Position numbers and translations under genes: made by a program
NCBI RefSeq assembly: GCF_013167895.1
Contig: NZ_BLWC01000001.1
Span: 3,224,001 to 3,288,000 of the forward strand
DNA: 64,000 nucleotides
Direction of reading: 5' to 3'
From: Streptomyces fulvorobeus
GTDB lineage: Bacteria > Actinomycetota > Actinomycetes > Streptomycetales > Streptomycetaceae
The notes under the pieces: model-generated
Databases searched by the model: none
What the model was told of the DNA's origin: nothing
Seen by the model: only the letters and a program-made list of their open reading frames with translations
In this document: positions 45,180 through 53,368 of the stretch, piece after piece
How positions within the stretch are numbered: the stretch's first letter is position 1
Layout: the number at the start of each line of letters is the position of its first letter

Positions 45180-45957
45180 ATGGGAACTGCGGCGGGAGGG
45201 GCCGGTTCCGGTCCTCGGTATGTGCAGATCGCTGATGACCTCGTGCAGCAGATCCGGGCGGGGTTCTCAAGGCCGGCGACATGGTGCCGAGCGAATCCGA
45301 GCTGGTGGACCGCTACGGCGTCTCCGGTGGGACGATCCGTAAGGCCATGGTCGAGGTACGGGCGAGTGGGCTCGTCGAGACCAGGCACGGCAAGGGCTCG
45401 ATCGTGAAGAACCGCCCCCCTGTACGGCACCGCTCCTCCAATCGCTTTCGGCGCTCGCTCCGTCAAGGTGGCCAGGCCGCCTACCTCGCGGAGTCCGTCC
45501 AGTCTGGCGCCACCGCCAAAGTCAGCGTCCTCTACATCGGTCCCATGGACGCGCCCGAGGATGCCGCCGAGCGCCTGGGCGTTCCCGCCGGTACGCAGGT
45601 GTTGGCCCGCCGGCGCCTCTACTTCCGTAACGGCACGCCGGTGGAAACCGCCTCGTCGTACCTGCCCTGGGACGTGGTGAAGGAGATCCCCGAGCTGTTC
45701 GCCGAGAACCCCGGGGCGGTGGCATCTATGCCCGACTCGAAGACCACGGGCATGAGTTCGCAGAGTTCGTCGAGACGCTGCAAGCGCGCCCGGCCTCGAA
45801 GTCGGAGGCGTCGGAACTGGCGCTCAGCCCTGGCGCCCCCGTGGTTCACCTGATCCGGGAGGCCCGTACGACCGCGGGTCGGGTGGTCGAGGTGTGCGAC
45901 ACGCTCATGGCCGCTGACCAGTTCGTTTTCGAGTATCGGATCCCTGCCGACGACTGA
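45180..45957 (+). CDS. GntR-family repressor (KorSA-like), two frameshifts as sequenced
   Basis: The repaired protein has 259 residues: an N-terminal winged helix (RYVQIADDLVQQIRAG, SESELVDRYGVSGGTIRKAM, HGKGSIV) and a UTRA domain (QVLARRRLYFRNGTPVETAS, ending FVFEYRIPADD). Its position beside the Nudix gene and before the transfer operon is that of pSAM2 KorSA, which keeps the element integrated. The frame breaks at GGGG 45260-45263 and again at GGGG 45713-45716. One extra G at each restores the family sequence (RAGVLKAGDMV and NPGGGGIYARLEDHG). If real, the breaks would derepress the element; I think they are sequencing errors. Confidence 0.8.
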
Positions 45958-45977
45958 CGTCCGCTCAACTTCCCGCA

Positions 45978-46008
45978 ACCCGTCGTGAGTTCTTCTTCGC
46001 GGCGGGTT
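45978..46008 (+). terminator. Hairpin after the korSA-like gene
   Basis: AACCCGTCG and CGGCGGGTT pair with one mismatch around a loop containing TTCTTCTTC, 20 bases after the stop. Confidence 0.55.
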
Positions 46009-46009
46009 G

Positions 46010-46088
46010 ACTCATGTACAGGAGTCAGGCACTCTTCTCCATGTAACTCATATACATGAGTGACGGAGTTCAGCATCTATAGAGGAGT
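46010..46088. promoter_or_regulatory. Three KorSA-type operator candidates before the transfer/replication operon
   Basis: ACTCATGTACAGGAGT (46010-46025) and ACTCATATACATGAGT (46046-46061) are palindromes with arms ACTCAT/ATGAGT. GCATCTATAGAGGAGT (46073-46088) keeps the right half. They lie just upstream of the gene at 46097. With the fourth copy at 45144 they form a GntR regulon inside the element. Confidence 0.72.
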
Positions 46089-46096
46089 GATCTGCT

Positions 46097-46456
46097 GTGC
46101 GTCAGATTCCCGTCGACACCTCCAGCGCTGTCGTGATGGTCGCCAAGATTCCGCAGGTCAAGGTCCGTGACCGCCGCACCGGTGAGATCGCCACCGACAT
46201 GGAGACCGGTGCTCAGCTCATGACCGTGGACGTGATGTTCGCGGCGAACGAGGAGGTGGAGATCCTGTCCGTCACCGTTCCGGAGCCCGGGATCACCGGT
46301 GAGCTGGCCATGGGTACGCCGGTCGCGCTCACCGGCCTGGTCGCCCGTCCGTGGGAGAACGACTTCAACGGCCAGCGGCGGCACGGCATCGCGTTCCGCG
46401 CGGTCGCGGTCACCTCGCTCGCCGACGTCGCCACCACAGGGTCGAAGGCGGCCTGA
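46097..46456 (+). CDS. AICE regulatory protein, SCO3933-like
   Basis: The 119-residue protein begins MRQIPVDTSSAVVMVAKIPQ and resembles a family that databases name SCO3933 family regulatory protein, found next to the FtsK-like gene in AICEs. The fold appears to be all beta (ETGAQLMTVDVMFAANEEVE, GTPVALTGLVARPWE), like an OB-fold. It starts eight bases after the last operator and leads the transfer/replication operon. Its molecular role is not established. Confidence 0.78.
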   Translation: MRQIPVDTSSAVVMVAKIPQVKVRDRRTGEIATDMETGAQLMTVDVMFAANEEVEILSVTVPEPGITGELAMGTPVALTGLVARPWENDFNGQRRHGIAFRAVAVTSLADVATTGSKAA

Positions 46457-46458
46457 TC

Positions 46459-47811
46459 ATGACCGCCTTCACGGTCGCTCTGGTGCTGGTCGTCGCTGCT
46501 GCGGGTCTCCTGCGGTGGCGGCGGCCCGCCTGGTACTGGCTGGCCTTCGGGGTCACTCTGGCCGCGCTGCGGGTCTTGGTCCGGTACCGCTCGGTCATGG
46601 ACGCGTGCGGGTTGACCGTTCCGCCGGCGCGGTGGCGGTTAGCCCTGGCTCGGGCCACCCACCGGCCGGTACCTGAGCCCCGCCCACCGCGTATCCGGCG
46701 ACTGCGGCCGACTCGCACCGGCCTGGTCCTCCGACTCAAGCTCCGTCCCGGGCAGGACGTCTTCGACATCGCTGCGGCCTCGGACCGGCTTCGGCACTCG
46801 TTCTCGATGTTCGGCGTGACCTCGCGTGAGGTGCGGTCCGGTGTCGTAGAGGTGCGGATGACCGGATACGACGTACTCAAGCGGGTGCAGATGCCTGCTG
46901 AAACGGAGACCCGGGCAATGCGGGTACCGGTCGCCCTTCGGGAGGACGGGTCGGTGCACTACCGCGACTACCGCGCGATACCTCACGCCCTCACCCTCGG
47001 TGCCACGGAGTCCGGCAAGTCCGTCTACCAACGCAACCTGGTCGCCGGCCTTGCTCCTCTGGACGTCGCCCTCGTCGGCATCGACTGCAAGCAGGGGGTC
47101 GAGCTCTTCCCGCTGGCGCGCCGGTTCTCAGCGCTGGCCGACAGCCCGGACACCGCTGCCGAACTCCTCGATGCACTCGTGGCGCGGATGGCGGACGTCT
47201 ACCGCCTCATCCGTACCCAGCAGCGCATCACCGTCGATGTGCCGGACGCGGAGATCGCCGCCGACATCTGGGACCTGCCTGATGAGCTCCGCCCGACCCC
47301 GGTCGTCGTCCTGGTCGACGAGGTGGCCGAACTCGCCCTGTACGCATCGAAGGAGGAGGAGAGGCGGCGGGATCGCATCATCACCGCCCTGGTCCGTCTC
47401 GCGCAGCTCGGCCGCGCCGCCGGTATCTACCTCGAAATCTGCGGACAGCGCTTCGGCTCCGAACTCGGCAAGGGCATCACCATGCTCCGCGCCCAACTCA
47501 CCGGCCGCACCGCCCACCGTCTCAACGACGAGACCTCCGCCAACATGGCCTTCGGTGACATCGCCCCGGACGCGGTCCTTGCCGCCATCAAGATTCCCGC
47601 CGAACTGCGAGGTCTCGCCATCGCGGGAGACGCGTCCGGCGGTTGGCACCGCATCCGCGCTCCGCACACCTCGCTCCGCCAGGCCGTGAACCTCTGCAAT
47701 CGGTACGCCGACAGGACCCCGGACCTGCCCGAGCTGGCCCCATTCCGGTCCACCACCGGCACCGCCACCGAGCTTGTGCCATCGGCGAAGGCATCTACGG
47801 CCACCGCCTGA
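46459..47811 (+). CDS. FtsK/SpoIIIE-type DNA translocase (TraSA/TraB-like)
   Basis: The 450-residue protein has two N-terminal membrane segments (residues 3-20 and 25-45), a linker and a RecA-like motor with Walker A GATESGKS (181-188) and Walker B VVVLVDEVAE (Asp287, Glu288). GRAAGIYLEICGQRFGSEL is typical of the family. TraSA/TraB hexamers move double-stranded plasmid DNA between hyphae and are the only transfer protein strictly needed. The start ATG is two bases after the previous stop. The cis site it recognises (clt, 8-bp repeats in relatives) was not identified. Confidence 0.93.
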   Translation: MTAFTVALVLVVAAAGLLRWRRPAWYWLAFGVTLAALRVLVRYRSVMDACGLTVPPARWRLALARATHRPVPEPRPPRIRRLRPTRTGLVLRLKLRPGQDVFDIAAASDRLRHSFSMFGVTSREVRSGVVEVRMTGYDVLKRVQMPAETETRAMRVPVALREDGSVHYRDYRAIPHALTLGATESGKSVYQRNLVAGLAPLDVALVGIDCKQGVELFPLARRFSALADSPDTAAELLDALVARMADVYRLIRTQQRITVDVPDAEIAADIWDLPDELRPTPVVVLVDEVAELALYASKEEERRRDRIITALVRLAQLGRAAGIYLEICGQRFGSELGKGITMLRAQLTGRTAHRLNDETSANMAFGDIAPDAVLAAIKIPAELRGLAIAGDASGGWHRIRAPHTSLRQAVNLCNRYADRTPDLPELAPFRSTTGTATELVPSAKASTATA

Positions 47812-47891
47812 TCTCTCCCCCTACCCGGTAGGCGTGACCGTCTTCGCGCCGAGTCCCTACCACTGCCATGCCCAGAGAAGGGAGAACCGCC

Positions 47892-48077
47892 ATGTGCCCC
47901 GACTGCGAGGACTTCGCCCGGACTGTGCTTCTGCTCGGCCAACTCGCCCTGTACGCCGACATGGCCGGCGCCGACCTCGACTTCGTGGACGTCGTCAGCC
48001 CGTCCCTCGCCGTGTCGCTGCCGGAGCCGCCGCCGGGCACGTTCCCGGACGACTCCGACCCCGCTGAGGACTCCTGA
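47892..48077 (+). CDS. Small AICE protein of unknown function
   Basis: The 61-residue acidic protein starts MCPDCEDFARTVLLLGQL behind GGAG. A CxxC at the N-terminus and a hydrophobic helix follow. The stop overlaps the ATG of the next gene. It probably belongs to the set of spread-associated proteins, but no family is recognised. Confidence 0.65.
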   Translation: MCPDCEDFARTVLLLGQLALYADMAGADLDFVDVVSPSLAVSLPEPPPGTFPDDSDPAEDS

Positions 48078-48742
48078 TGGGCACCCGGCACGGTCTCCGG
48101 ATCGACGCGGTGTTGATCCAGGCGGTTATCGCCGGAGCCTTGTCCTTCGCCCACCTGCACGACCTCGCCGCCGCGGCCGGACAGGACGGCTGGAAGGCAT
48201 GGGCCTACCCGGTCAGTGTCGACCTGCTCCTTGTCGCCGCCTGGCGTCGGCTGCGTAGTGAGGGCCCGTCTCGGTTGGCCTGGTGCTGGTTCCTGATCGC
48301 CCTGTTCGCCTCGCTCGGCGCCAACGTCGCCACCGCCGGGTTCCTCGACCTGGCCGACCCACCGGCCCCGCTCCGGCTCGGCATCGCCGGATGGCCCGCG
48401 CTCGCCTTCCTTGGCGGCACTCTCCTCGCCCACTCGTCGAGGAAGCCGGTGCCGGGTCCGTCAGCCGCCCTCACGGAGACAAAGGATGTCGGGCCGACAC
48501 GTGTGCCTGAAGTCGCCCCGATCCCATCCCCGGCCGATGAACCCCCTGCGACAACGGCCCTGTCCTCGCCACCGGCCCCGTCCCCGGAACCGCTCGTTCC
48601 CGCCGTGCTGATCGACCACGCCCGCAAGGTCGCCGACGAGTACCGCACCCGCACCGGATCACCGATCGACACCGACACCCTCCGCTCCCGCCTCGGCGTT
48701 CCGCCCCACCTCGCCGACGCCATCGCCGCCCGCCTCAGCTGA
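48077..48742 (+). CDS. DUF2637 membrane protein (spread-protein like)
   Basis: The 221-residue protein has about four membrane segments in the first 120 residues (AVLIQAVIAGALSFAHL, AWCWFLIALFASLGANVAT, GWPALAFLGGTLLA). The rest is a Pro-rich linker and a C-terminal helical domain (PAVLIDHARKVADEY through LGVPPHLADAIAARLS) that looks like a winged helix. DUF2637 proteins are common on actinomycete conjugative elements next to TraB and may help plasmid spreading. It is coupled to the previous gene by a one-base overlap. Confidence 0.82.
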   Translation: MGTRHGLRIDAVLIQAVIAGALSFAHLHDLAAAAGQDGWKAWAYPVSVDLLLVAAWRRLRSEGPSRLAWCWFLIALFASLGANVATAGFLDLADPPAPLRLGIAGWPALAFLGGTLLAHSSRKPVPGPSAALTETKDVGPTRVPEVAPIPSPADEPPATTALSSPPAPSPEPLVPAVLIDHARKVADEYRTRTGSPIDTDTLRSRLGVPPHLADAIAARLS

Positions 48743-48760
48743 CCGCAAAGGAGAACTGAG

Positions 48761-48946
48761 ATGACCCACGATCCCGCCGACCTGACCGTGGCCGACTACC
48801 TCGACGGAGCGCGTGAGATGGCCGCAGCCGGACGCCCCTTCCTCGCTCACCTGCTCGCCGAGGAAGCCGCACGACGCGTCGACGACCCGGCCACCGCCCG
48901 CAGCATCCGCCCTCAGTACACCGACCCGACGACCGACAGGGGCTGA
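48761..48946 (+). CDS. Small AICE protein of unknown function
   Basis: The 61-residue protein has a strong ribosome site (AAAGGAG) and a helical sequence, DPADLTVADYLDGAREMAAA and LAHLLAEEAARRV. It lies between the DUF2637 gene and the mobile-element transfer protein. No motif identifies a function. Confidence 0.65.
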   Translation: MTHDPADLTVADYLDGAREMAAAGRPFLAHLLAEEAARRVDDPATARSIRPQYTDPTTDRG

Positions 48947-48951
48947 CCAGC

Positions 48952-49143
48952 ATGCCCGCACGCGACAGCTTCCACTCCGTGATGCGTATCGGCCCCGTGC
49001 AGATCGGCACCCACCGCGACCGCACCGGCCGCACCGCCCACGCCGCCGTCTGCACTGCCGACCGCTGCGGCTGGTCCGCCGACTACTCCAGCCGGACCGC
49101 CGCCCAACTCGCCGCCCGTACCCACCGCTGCACCGTCCGTTAG
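48952..49143 (+). CDS. Mobile element transfer protein (small Spd type)
   Basis: The 63-residue protein contains RIGPVQIGTHRDRTGRTAH, VCTADRCGWSADYSS and THRCTVR. Three Cys and several His resemble a small zinc-ribbon. Databases call this family mobile element transfer protein, and it is regularly found between the FtsK-like gene and spdB in AICEs. Role in intramycelial spread is inferred from location. Confidence 0.8.
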   Translation: MPARDSFHSVMRIGPVQIGTHRDRTGRTAHAAVCTADRCGWSADYSSRTAAQLAARTHRCTVR

Positions 49144-49155
49144 GAGACAGCGTCC

Positions 49156-49311
49156 ATGGACGTCCCTCTCTGGATCGCCCTGCTGGTCGTCGGCTACCTC
49201 GGCATCAAGCTCTTCCGTCCGCCGGTGTGGCTGATCTGCGTACTCCTCCTCGGCGGCTACCTCCTCGCCGACAGCCTCTTCGCCTCCGTCATCGACACCG
49301 CAGTCAAGTAA
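49156..49311 (+). CDS. Very small two-helix membrane protein (spread protein)
   Basis: This 51-residue gene has AGGAGACAG before its ATG. It codes for two hydrophobic segments (LWIALLVVGYLGIKLF and VWLICVLLLGGYLLADSLF) separated by RPP. Such tiny membrane proteins accompany spdB in pSAM2-like elements. Third-position GC is high throughout, supporting real coding. Confidence 0.75.
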   Translation: MDVPLWIALLVVGYLGIKLFRPPVWLICVLLLGGYLLADSLFASVIDTAVK

Positions 49312-49338
49312 CCCGCGCCCGGGAGAGGAGAACCACCC

Positions 49339-49653
49339 ATGTTCCAGCCCAAGATCCCGACCATGCCGCAGCCCTCGGGCCCGGTCACCCCGCCCGCCGT
49401 CGTCCAGCCGACCGCCATCACGCCGGGCACGCCTGCCCCGGCACCCGCCGCCGCCTCTGCGCCGGCCCGTCCGGTCGTACAGCTCGCCCCCGGCACCGCG
49501 GTCGCGCTCGTCGGTGCCGGTACTGCCGTCGTCCTGGTCGTCGGCACCGTCCTGGTCTCGCTGCTCCTGGCGGTCGCCGTCACCAGTGCCTCGGTCGCCG
49601 TCTGTGCGGTTGTCCTGCGCTCCTTGATCGCGTCCGACGCCAAACGCCGCTGA
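49339..49653 (+). CDS. SpdB-like spread protein
   Basis: The 104-residue protein has a Pro/Ala-rich N-terminal half (residues 1-50) and one long or two short membrane helices (TAVALVGAGTAVVLVVGT and VLVSLLLAVAVTSASVAVC), ending SDAKRR. This layout is that of SpdB proteins, which help plasmids move between compartments of the recipient mycelium. GAGAGGAGAA precedes the ATG. Confidence 0.78.
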   Translation: MFQPKIPTMPQPSGPVTPPAVVQPTAITPGTPAPAPAAASAPARPVVQLAPGTAVALVGAGTAVVLVVGTVLVSLLLAVAVTSASVAVCAVVLRSLIASDAKRR

Positions 49654-49743
49654 CCGGCCCCGGGCGGCGTCGATACCGCCAAGCATCCGCCGCCCGGGAG
49701 CCGTCCCCACCGATCGATCTCGCAACCGGAAGGAACCCCCAGC

Positions 49744-51159
49744 ATGGCCCACCGGCCCTCACCCTCGAAACAGAAGCGGTCCAAGCCCGCCCCGCCGCTC
49801 GACCCGACCGTCCTCGGGGACGTTCTCCGGGTGGCCTCGGCCTCCGACTACACCCGCTGGGAGGACCAGATCCGCCGCACCGGCGGTTGTGCCGACCCCG
49901 TCCATCTGAGCGGCTGGGTAACCCACAAGGACAAGGCCACCGGCGAGACCCTGCACCGCTACTCGACCGCGTACGAGCCGGGCGGACGCCTCCGCATCGC
50001 CTGCGGCAACCGCCGTGCCTCCCGCTGTCCCTCCTGCGCCTGGACCTACGCGGGCGACACCTACCACCTGATCCGCGCCGGCCTCGCCGGAGACGACCGC
50101 CGCGACATCACCGCCGCCGTCCGCGACCACCCGCGCGTATTCGCCACCCTCACCGCACCCTCGTTCGGCCCTGTCCACAACCGCCCCGACCGGGGTACCT
50201 GCCGGTGCGGCACGGCGCACGCCTCGGACTCCTGGGACCTGGGCTCCGCCCTTGATCCGGAGACCTACGACTACTCGGGCGCCGTGCTCTTCAACAACCA
50301 CGCCGGGGAGCTCTGGCAGCGTTTCACCACCCGACTCCGCCGCGAACTCGCCATCCACGCAGAAATCCCACGCCGTGAGCTGGGCGACCATCTCCGCGTC
50401 TCCTTCGGCAAAGTCGCCGAATTTCAGAAGCGCGGAGCCCTCCACTTCCACGCCGTCGTACGTCTCGACGGCCCGGAGGGACCTCGTACGCCGCCGCCCT
50501 CTTGGGCCACGGTCGATCTCCTCACCGACGCGATACGCGCCGCAGCCGCGCACTCGTACACGTCGGTCTCTGTCCCGGCTGCCGGCGAACAGTCGGCCCG
50601 GACCTTCCGGTGGGGCCGACAGCTCGACGTCCGCCCGGTCAAAGCCTTCGGCGACGGTTCAGATGTCACGGAACAGGCAGTCGCCTCGTACGTGGCCAAG
50701 TACGCCACCAAAGCCGCCGAGAACACCGGCACCCTGGACCGCCGTATCGGTGAACTCGCCGAACTCGACCGCCACCGCGTTCCCGATCACACCCGTCGAC
50801 TCATCACCGCATGCCGTGAGCTCGACAGCCTCTATCCGGACCGGCGCCTCTGGGCCTGGGCCCACATGCTCGGCTTTCGCGGCCACTTCTCGTCCAAGTC
50901 CCGCACCTACTCGACCACCCTCGGTGCCCTCCGCCAGGAACGCGCCGACTACCGCGCTTCGCAGGAAGCGACCGTCCTCGGCCTGGCCGACCGTGAATCG
51001 GACACGGTCCTCGTCCTGACGGACTGGCAGTACGTCGGCCACGGGCACACCCCCGGTGAAGGCGCTCTCGCCGCCACCATCGCCCGTGACCTCCAGACCA
51101 ACCGCGAGACCGCCCGCGACGTACTGAAGGAGCGCACTGCCAACGAGGGGGAGTGGTGA
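49744..51159 (+). CDS. RepSA-type rolling-circle replication initiator
   Basis: The 471-residue protein resembles RepSA of pSAM2. A zinc-finger-like part (CGNRRASRCPSCAW, later CRCGTAH) comes first. The HUH metal motif is LHFHAVV (His234 and His236), and the catalytic tyrosine region is YVAKYATKAAEN (Tyr316, with Tyr320 a second candidate). It nicks the double-strand origin of the excised circle. The nick site was not located. Its stop overlaps the xis start, so excision and replication genes are cotranslated. Confidence 0.92.
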   Translation: MAHRPSPSKQKRSKPAPPLDPTVLGDVLRVASASDYTRWEDQIRRTGGCADPVHLSGWVTHKDKATGETLHRYSTAYEPGGRLRIACGNRRASRCPSCAWTYAGDTYHLIRAGLAGDDRRDITAAVRDHPRVFATLTAPSFGPVHNRPDRGTCRCGTAHASDSWDLGSALDPETYDYSGAVLFNNHAGELWQRFTTRLRRELAIHAEIPRRELGDHLRVSFGKVAEFQKRGALHFHAVVRLDGPEGPRTPPPSWATVDLLTDAIRAAAAHSYTSVSVPAAGEQSARTFRWGRQLDVRPVKAFGDGSDVTEQAVASYVAKYATKAAENTGTLDRRIGELAELDRHRVPDHTRRLITACRELDSLYPDRRLWAWAHMLGFRGHFSSKSRTYSTTLGALRQERADYRASQEATVLGLADRESDTVLVLTDWQYVGHGHTPGEGALAATIARDLQTNRETARDVLKERTANEGEW

Positions 51160-51383
51160 CCGTGGCGGACCGACTGCTCACCGTGAACCAGGTCGCCGAA
51201 CGCCTCGGCACCGGTCTCCGCTTCCCTCGCCGGCTCATCGAGGAACGCCGCATCACGTTCGTCAAGGTCGGCCGACACGTCCGCATCCCCGAGAGCGCCG
51301 TGGAGGAGTACGTCAGTGCCCACACGGTGGCGCCGGTCGTCCTGCGGCCCGTGTCGGCGTACTCGTACCGGAGGGCTGCCTGA
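51156..51383 (+). CDS. xis: Excisionase, helix-turn-helix
   Basis: The 75-residue protein has a MerR/excisionase-type winged helix: LLTVNQVAERLGTGLRFPRR followed by the wing HVRIPESAVEEYV. It should bend DNA at the element ends and direct the integrase to excision. The GTG start overlaps the rep stop, and the stop overlaps the integrase ATG. A GTG one codon earlier is possible. Confidence 0.9.
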   Translation: MTVADRLLTVNQVAERLGTGLRFPRRLIEERRITFVKVGRHVRIPESAVEEYVSAHTVAPVVLRPVSAYSYRRAA

Positions 51384-52510
51384 TGGCCGCCAAGCGTAAG
51401 TCCCGCCGCGCCTTCGGCCGGATTCGGAAGCTGCCGTCCGGCCGGTTCCAGGCTCGGTATCCGGGGCCTGACGGCGTGCTGCGTGCCGCTGATCAGACGT
51501 TCGCGACGACCACGGACGCCGATCGCTGGCTGGCACGGAAGCGAATCGAGATGGAGGAGGGCCGCTGGCTCGACCCCGCCGAGGGAAGGACCACCGTCCG
51601 CGATTGGTCGGCACGGTGGCTCACCGCGGTCTCCCCGCAGCTGAAGCACAAGACACAGGCGTCGTACCGATCCTTGATCAACTCGCTGATCGTTCCGGCG
51701 CTCGGTGATCGTGAGCTTTCCAGCCTCCGACCTATCACCATCGTCGAATGGGTCGGTGCGATGAAAACCCGTGGTCTCAGTGCCTCGCGGATCAGGCAGG
51801 CATACCGGGTGCTCTCGCAGATCATGCGGGCGGCCGTCGACAACGAGATGATCGGGCAGACTCCGTGCAGGGGCGTGAAGTTGCCTCGCATGCCGCAGAC
51901 CGAGCCGCACATCCTCACCCCGCTGGAAGCCTCACGGATTGTGCGGAGCGCGACGAAACCGCATGACCTGCTGATCTCCTTGCTTGCCTACGCGGGTCTG
52001 CGGGTCGGGGAGGCGTTCGCGCTGCGGAGAGCGGACATCGATGTGTCCGGCGGCCTGGTCCTCGTCGATGAGAACCTGGCCGAAGCGAATGGCACCCTGG
52101 TCTTCGACACTCCCAAGTCCCATCAGAAGCGGGTCCTGCGGATCGGGCCGTCACTCGCGGCGCGGATCGGCCGGCACTTGGAAACGCTGCCCGGCGGGGA
52201 GGACGCTCTCCTCTTCGTCACGCCCGGCGGCAAGCCTCTGCGCTACAACCAGTGGCGCAAGGCGTATTTCGACCCTGCGGTGGTGGCGGCCGGGCTCACC
52301 GATGTCACGCCGCACGATCTCCGCGCCTCGCACGGCACATGGGTGGCCGACCGCTACGGCGTGATGACCGCCGCCCACCGGCTCGGGCACTCGAACGCGA
52401 GCGTGACCACTCGGCATTACGCACGGCCTGTGGCTGGTCGTGACGACCAGGTGGCGGATGCCGCTGATGCATGGTTCCGAGAGGAAGACGACTCTTCCGA
52501 GGCGCACTAG
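51383..52510 (+). CDS. int: Tyrosine-family site-specific integrase
   Basis: The 375-residue recombinase has an N-terminal arm-binding region (SGRFQARYPGPDGVLRAADQ), a SAM-like core-binding domain (residues 75-160) and a catalytic domain with the full set Arg207 (GLRVGE), His311 and Arg314 (HDLRASHG), His336 (LGHSNAS) and nucleophile Tyr346 (TTRHYA). It should recombine attP with the 3' end of tRNA-Ser(TGA). It is the last gene before attR apart from a small membrane protein. All catalytic residues are present, so it looks active. Confidence 0.96.
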   Translation: MAAKRKSRRAFGRIRKLPSGRFQARYPGPDGVLRAADQTFATTTDADRWLARKRIEMEEGRWLDPAEGRTTVRDWSARWLTAVSPQLKHKTQASYRSLINSLIVPALGDRELSSLRPITIVEWVGAMKTRGLSASRIRQAYRVLSQIMRAAVDNEMIGQTPCRGVKLPRMPQTEPHILTPLEASRIVRSATKPHDLLISLLAYAGLRVGEAFALRRADIDVSGGLVLVDENLAEANGTLVFDTPKSHQKRVLRIGPSLAARIGRHLETLPGGEDALLFVTPGGKPLRYNQWRKAYFDPAVVAAGLTDVTPHDLRASHGTWVADRYGVMTAAHRLGHSNASVTTRHYARPVAGRDDQVADAADAWFREEDDSSEAH

Positions 52511-52687
52511 CCACATAGAGACGCGTGCACCCGCTGACGTCCCTGACCGAAACGTGGTCAGGGACGTCGTGCTGTGCGGCAACCGATCTCCGCTTGATGC
52601 ACGTCTGCTCCGTGAGCGCCCATCACGCCTGACCATGTCCAATTGCTATCTATCCGTTACGTATAGGTGCAGCTACTCTGCGTGTCC

Positions 52688-53077
52688 ATGGGGAAAGTGG
52701 TGCGCTTGTACTGGGGCTACATGGTGGCTGCCGCCTTGGTCGTTGCGTGGAGCCAGCAGTGGGCATTGCCGGTGATCGCGTCTCTGTCGGTCGGTGTCTC
52801 CGCCTACGCAGCCTTCCAGGTGCCGGTCTGGTGTGGTGCGGTTAATCGAGACGGGCGGACCTACTGTCGCAACAACGCCTATGGCGTGTTGATGGGCTGC
52901 TCGAAACGTCAGCACAGATGGCAGAAGATCAAGATGATCGTCCTGCGCAGCAAGGTCGGTAACGTCGGCCGTTCCGTCTTTCCTACGGCCAAAGAGAAGT
53001 TCCACGGGGCTCTCGCTGTGGGCGGCCTGCTGTCGGCTGTTGCTGCAGTGATCGTTCCGGTTCTGACGGGTGGTTGA
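52688..53077 (+). CDS. Small membrane protein between integrase and attR
   Basis: The 129-residue protein has two N-terminal membrane segments (LYWGYMVAAALVVAWSQ and WALPVIASLSVGVSAYAAF), a cysteine/histidine region (VPVWCGAVNRDGRTYCR, MGCSKRQHRW) and a C-terminal membrane segment (VGGLLSAVAAVIVPVLTG). The Cys/His spacing suggests a bound metal on the cytoplasmic side. Start is uncertain: ATG 52688 or GTG 52667, neither with a good ribosome site. Composition is less GC-rich than the transfer genes. No family name can be given. Confidence 0.68.
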   Translation: MGKVVRLYWGYMVAAALVVAWSQQWALPVIASLSVGVSAYAAFQVPVWCGAVNRDGRTYCRNNAYGVLMGCSKRQHRWQKIKMIVLRSKVGNVGRSVFPTAKEKFHGALAVGGLLSAVAAVIVPVLTGG

Positions 53078-53197
53078 GCCGACACGCTCATGTACTTGGG
53101 GCACGTGGGGGGCACGGCGTGCACTGCTCTGACTGCAGCGGCACGGTTTCGCCGGTCTGACCTGCGAGGGAACAGCGATCCCGTCCGATCAGCGAAA

Positions 53198-53256
53198 GGT
53201 CTTGAAAACCGTCGTGGCAGCGATGTCACCGTGGGTTCAAATCCCACACCCACCGC
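53198..53256. other. attR core, 59 bp
   Basis: This is the second copy of the 59-bp tRNA-Ser 3' sequence. It lacks the 5' half of the tRNA and is not a gene. The sequence just outside (terminator and homologous gene) also resembles that after the left copy. Confidence 0.93.
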
Positions 53257-53264
53257 GCGTGAAC

Positions 53265-53294
53265 GGCCCCTGACCAGTACGGCGGTCGGGGGCC
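53265..53294. terminator. Terminator-like hairpin after attR
   Basis: GGCCCCTGACC and GGTCGGGGGCC form a stem with a small loop. It is a diverged copy of the hairpin at 38200. Confidence 0.65.
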
Positions 53295-53368
53295 TTCACC
53301 ATGCGCTGCGCCTGCTGGTGACCGTGCTTCCCAGTGGGTCCGGTCCAGGGCGCGATGGGGCACGGGTT

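Larger units (their letters stand above)
38134..53256. mobile_element. Actinomycete integrative and conjugative element (pSAM2-like AICE), 15.1 kb
   Basis: The element lies between identical 59-bp copies at 38134-38192 and 53198-53256 that include the 3' end of tRNA-Ser(TGA). It contains all AICE modules. The tyrosine integrase and excisionase adjoin the right end, and a RepSA-like initiator comes before them. A single FtsK-type DNA translocase handles double-stranded transfer, with several small spread proteins. GntR-type repressors and a Nudix Pif-like protein complete it. Cargo is a low-GC ATPase plus DUF4435 pair. Most genes have Streptomyces composition, so the cargo pair was acquired separately. 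The integrase and both att copies look intact, so excision seems possible if the korSA-like gene is also intact. Confidence 0.93.

Noticed and set aside
53190-53256. Possible second tRNA-Ser gene at the right end of the element
   Set aside because: Only the 3' part of the tRNA is present; the acceptor 5' strand and D arm are missing. It is attR.
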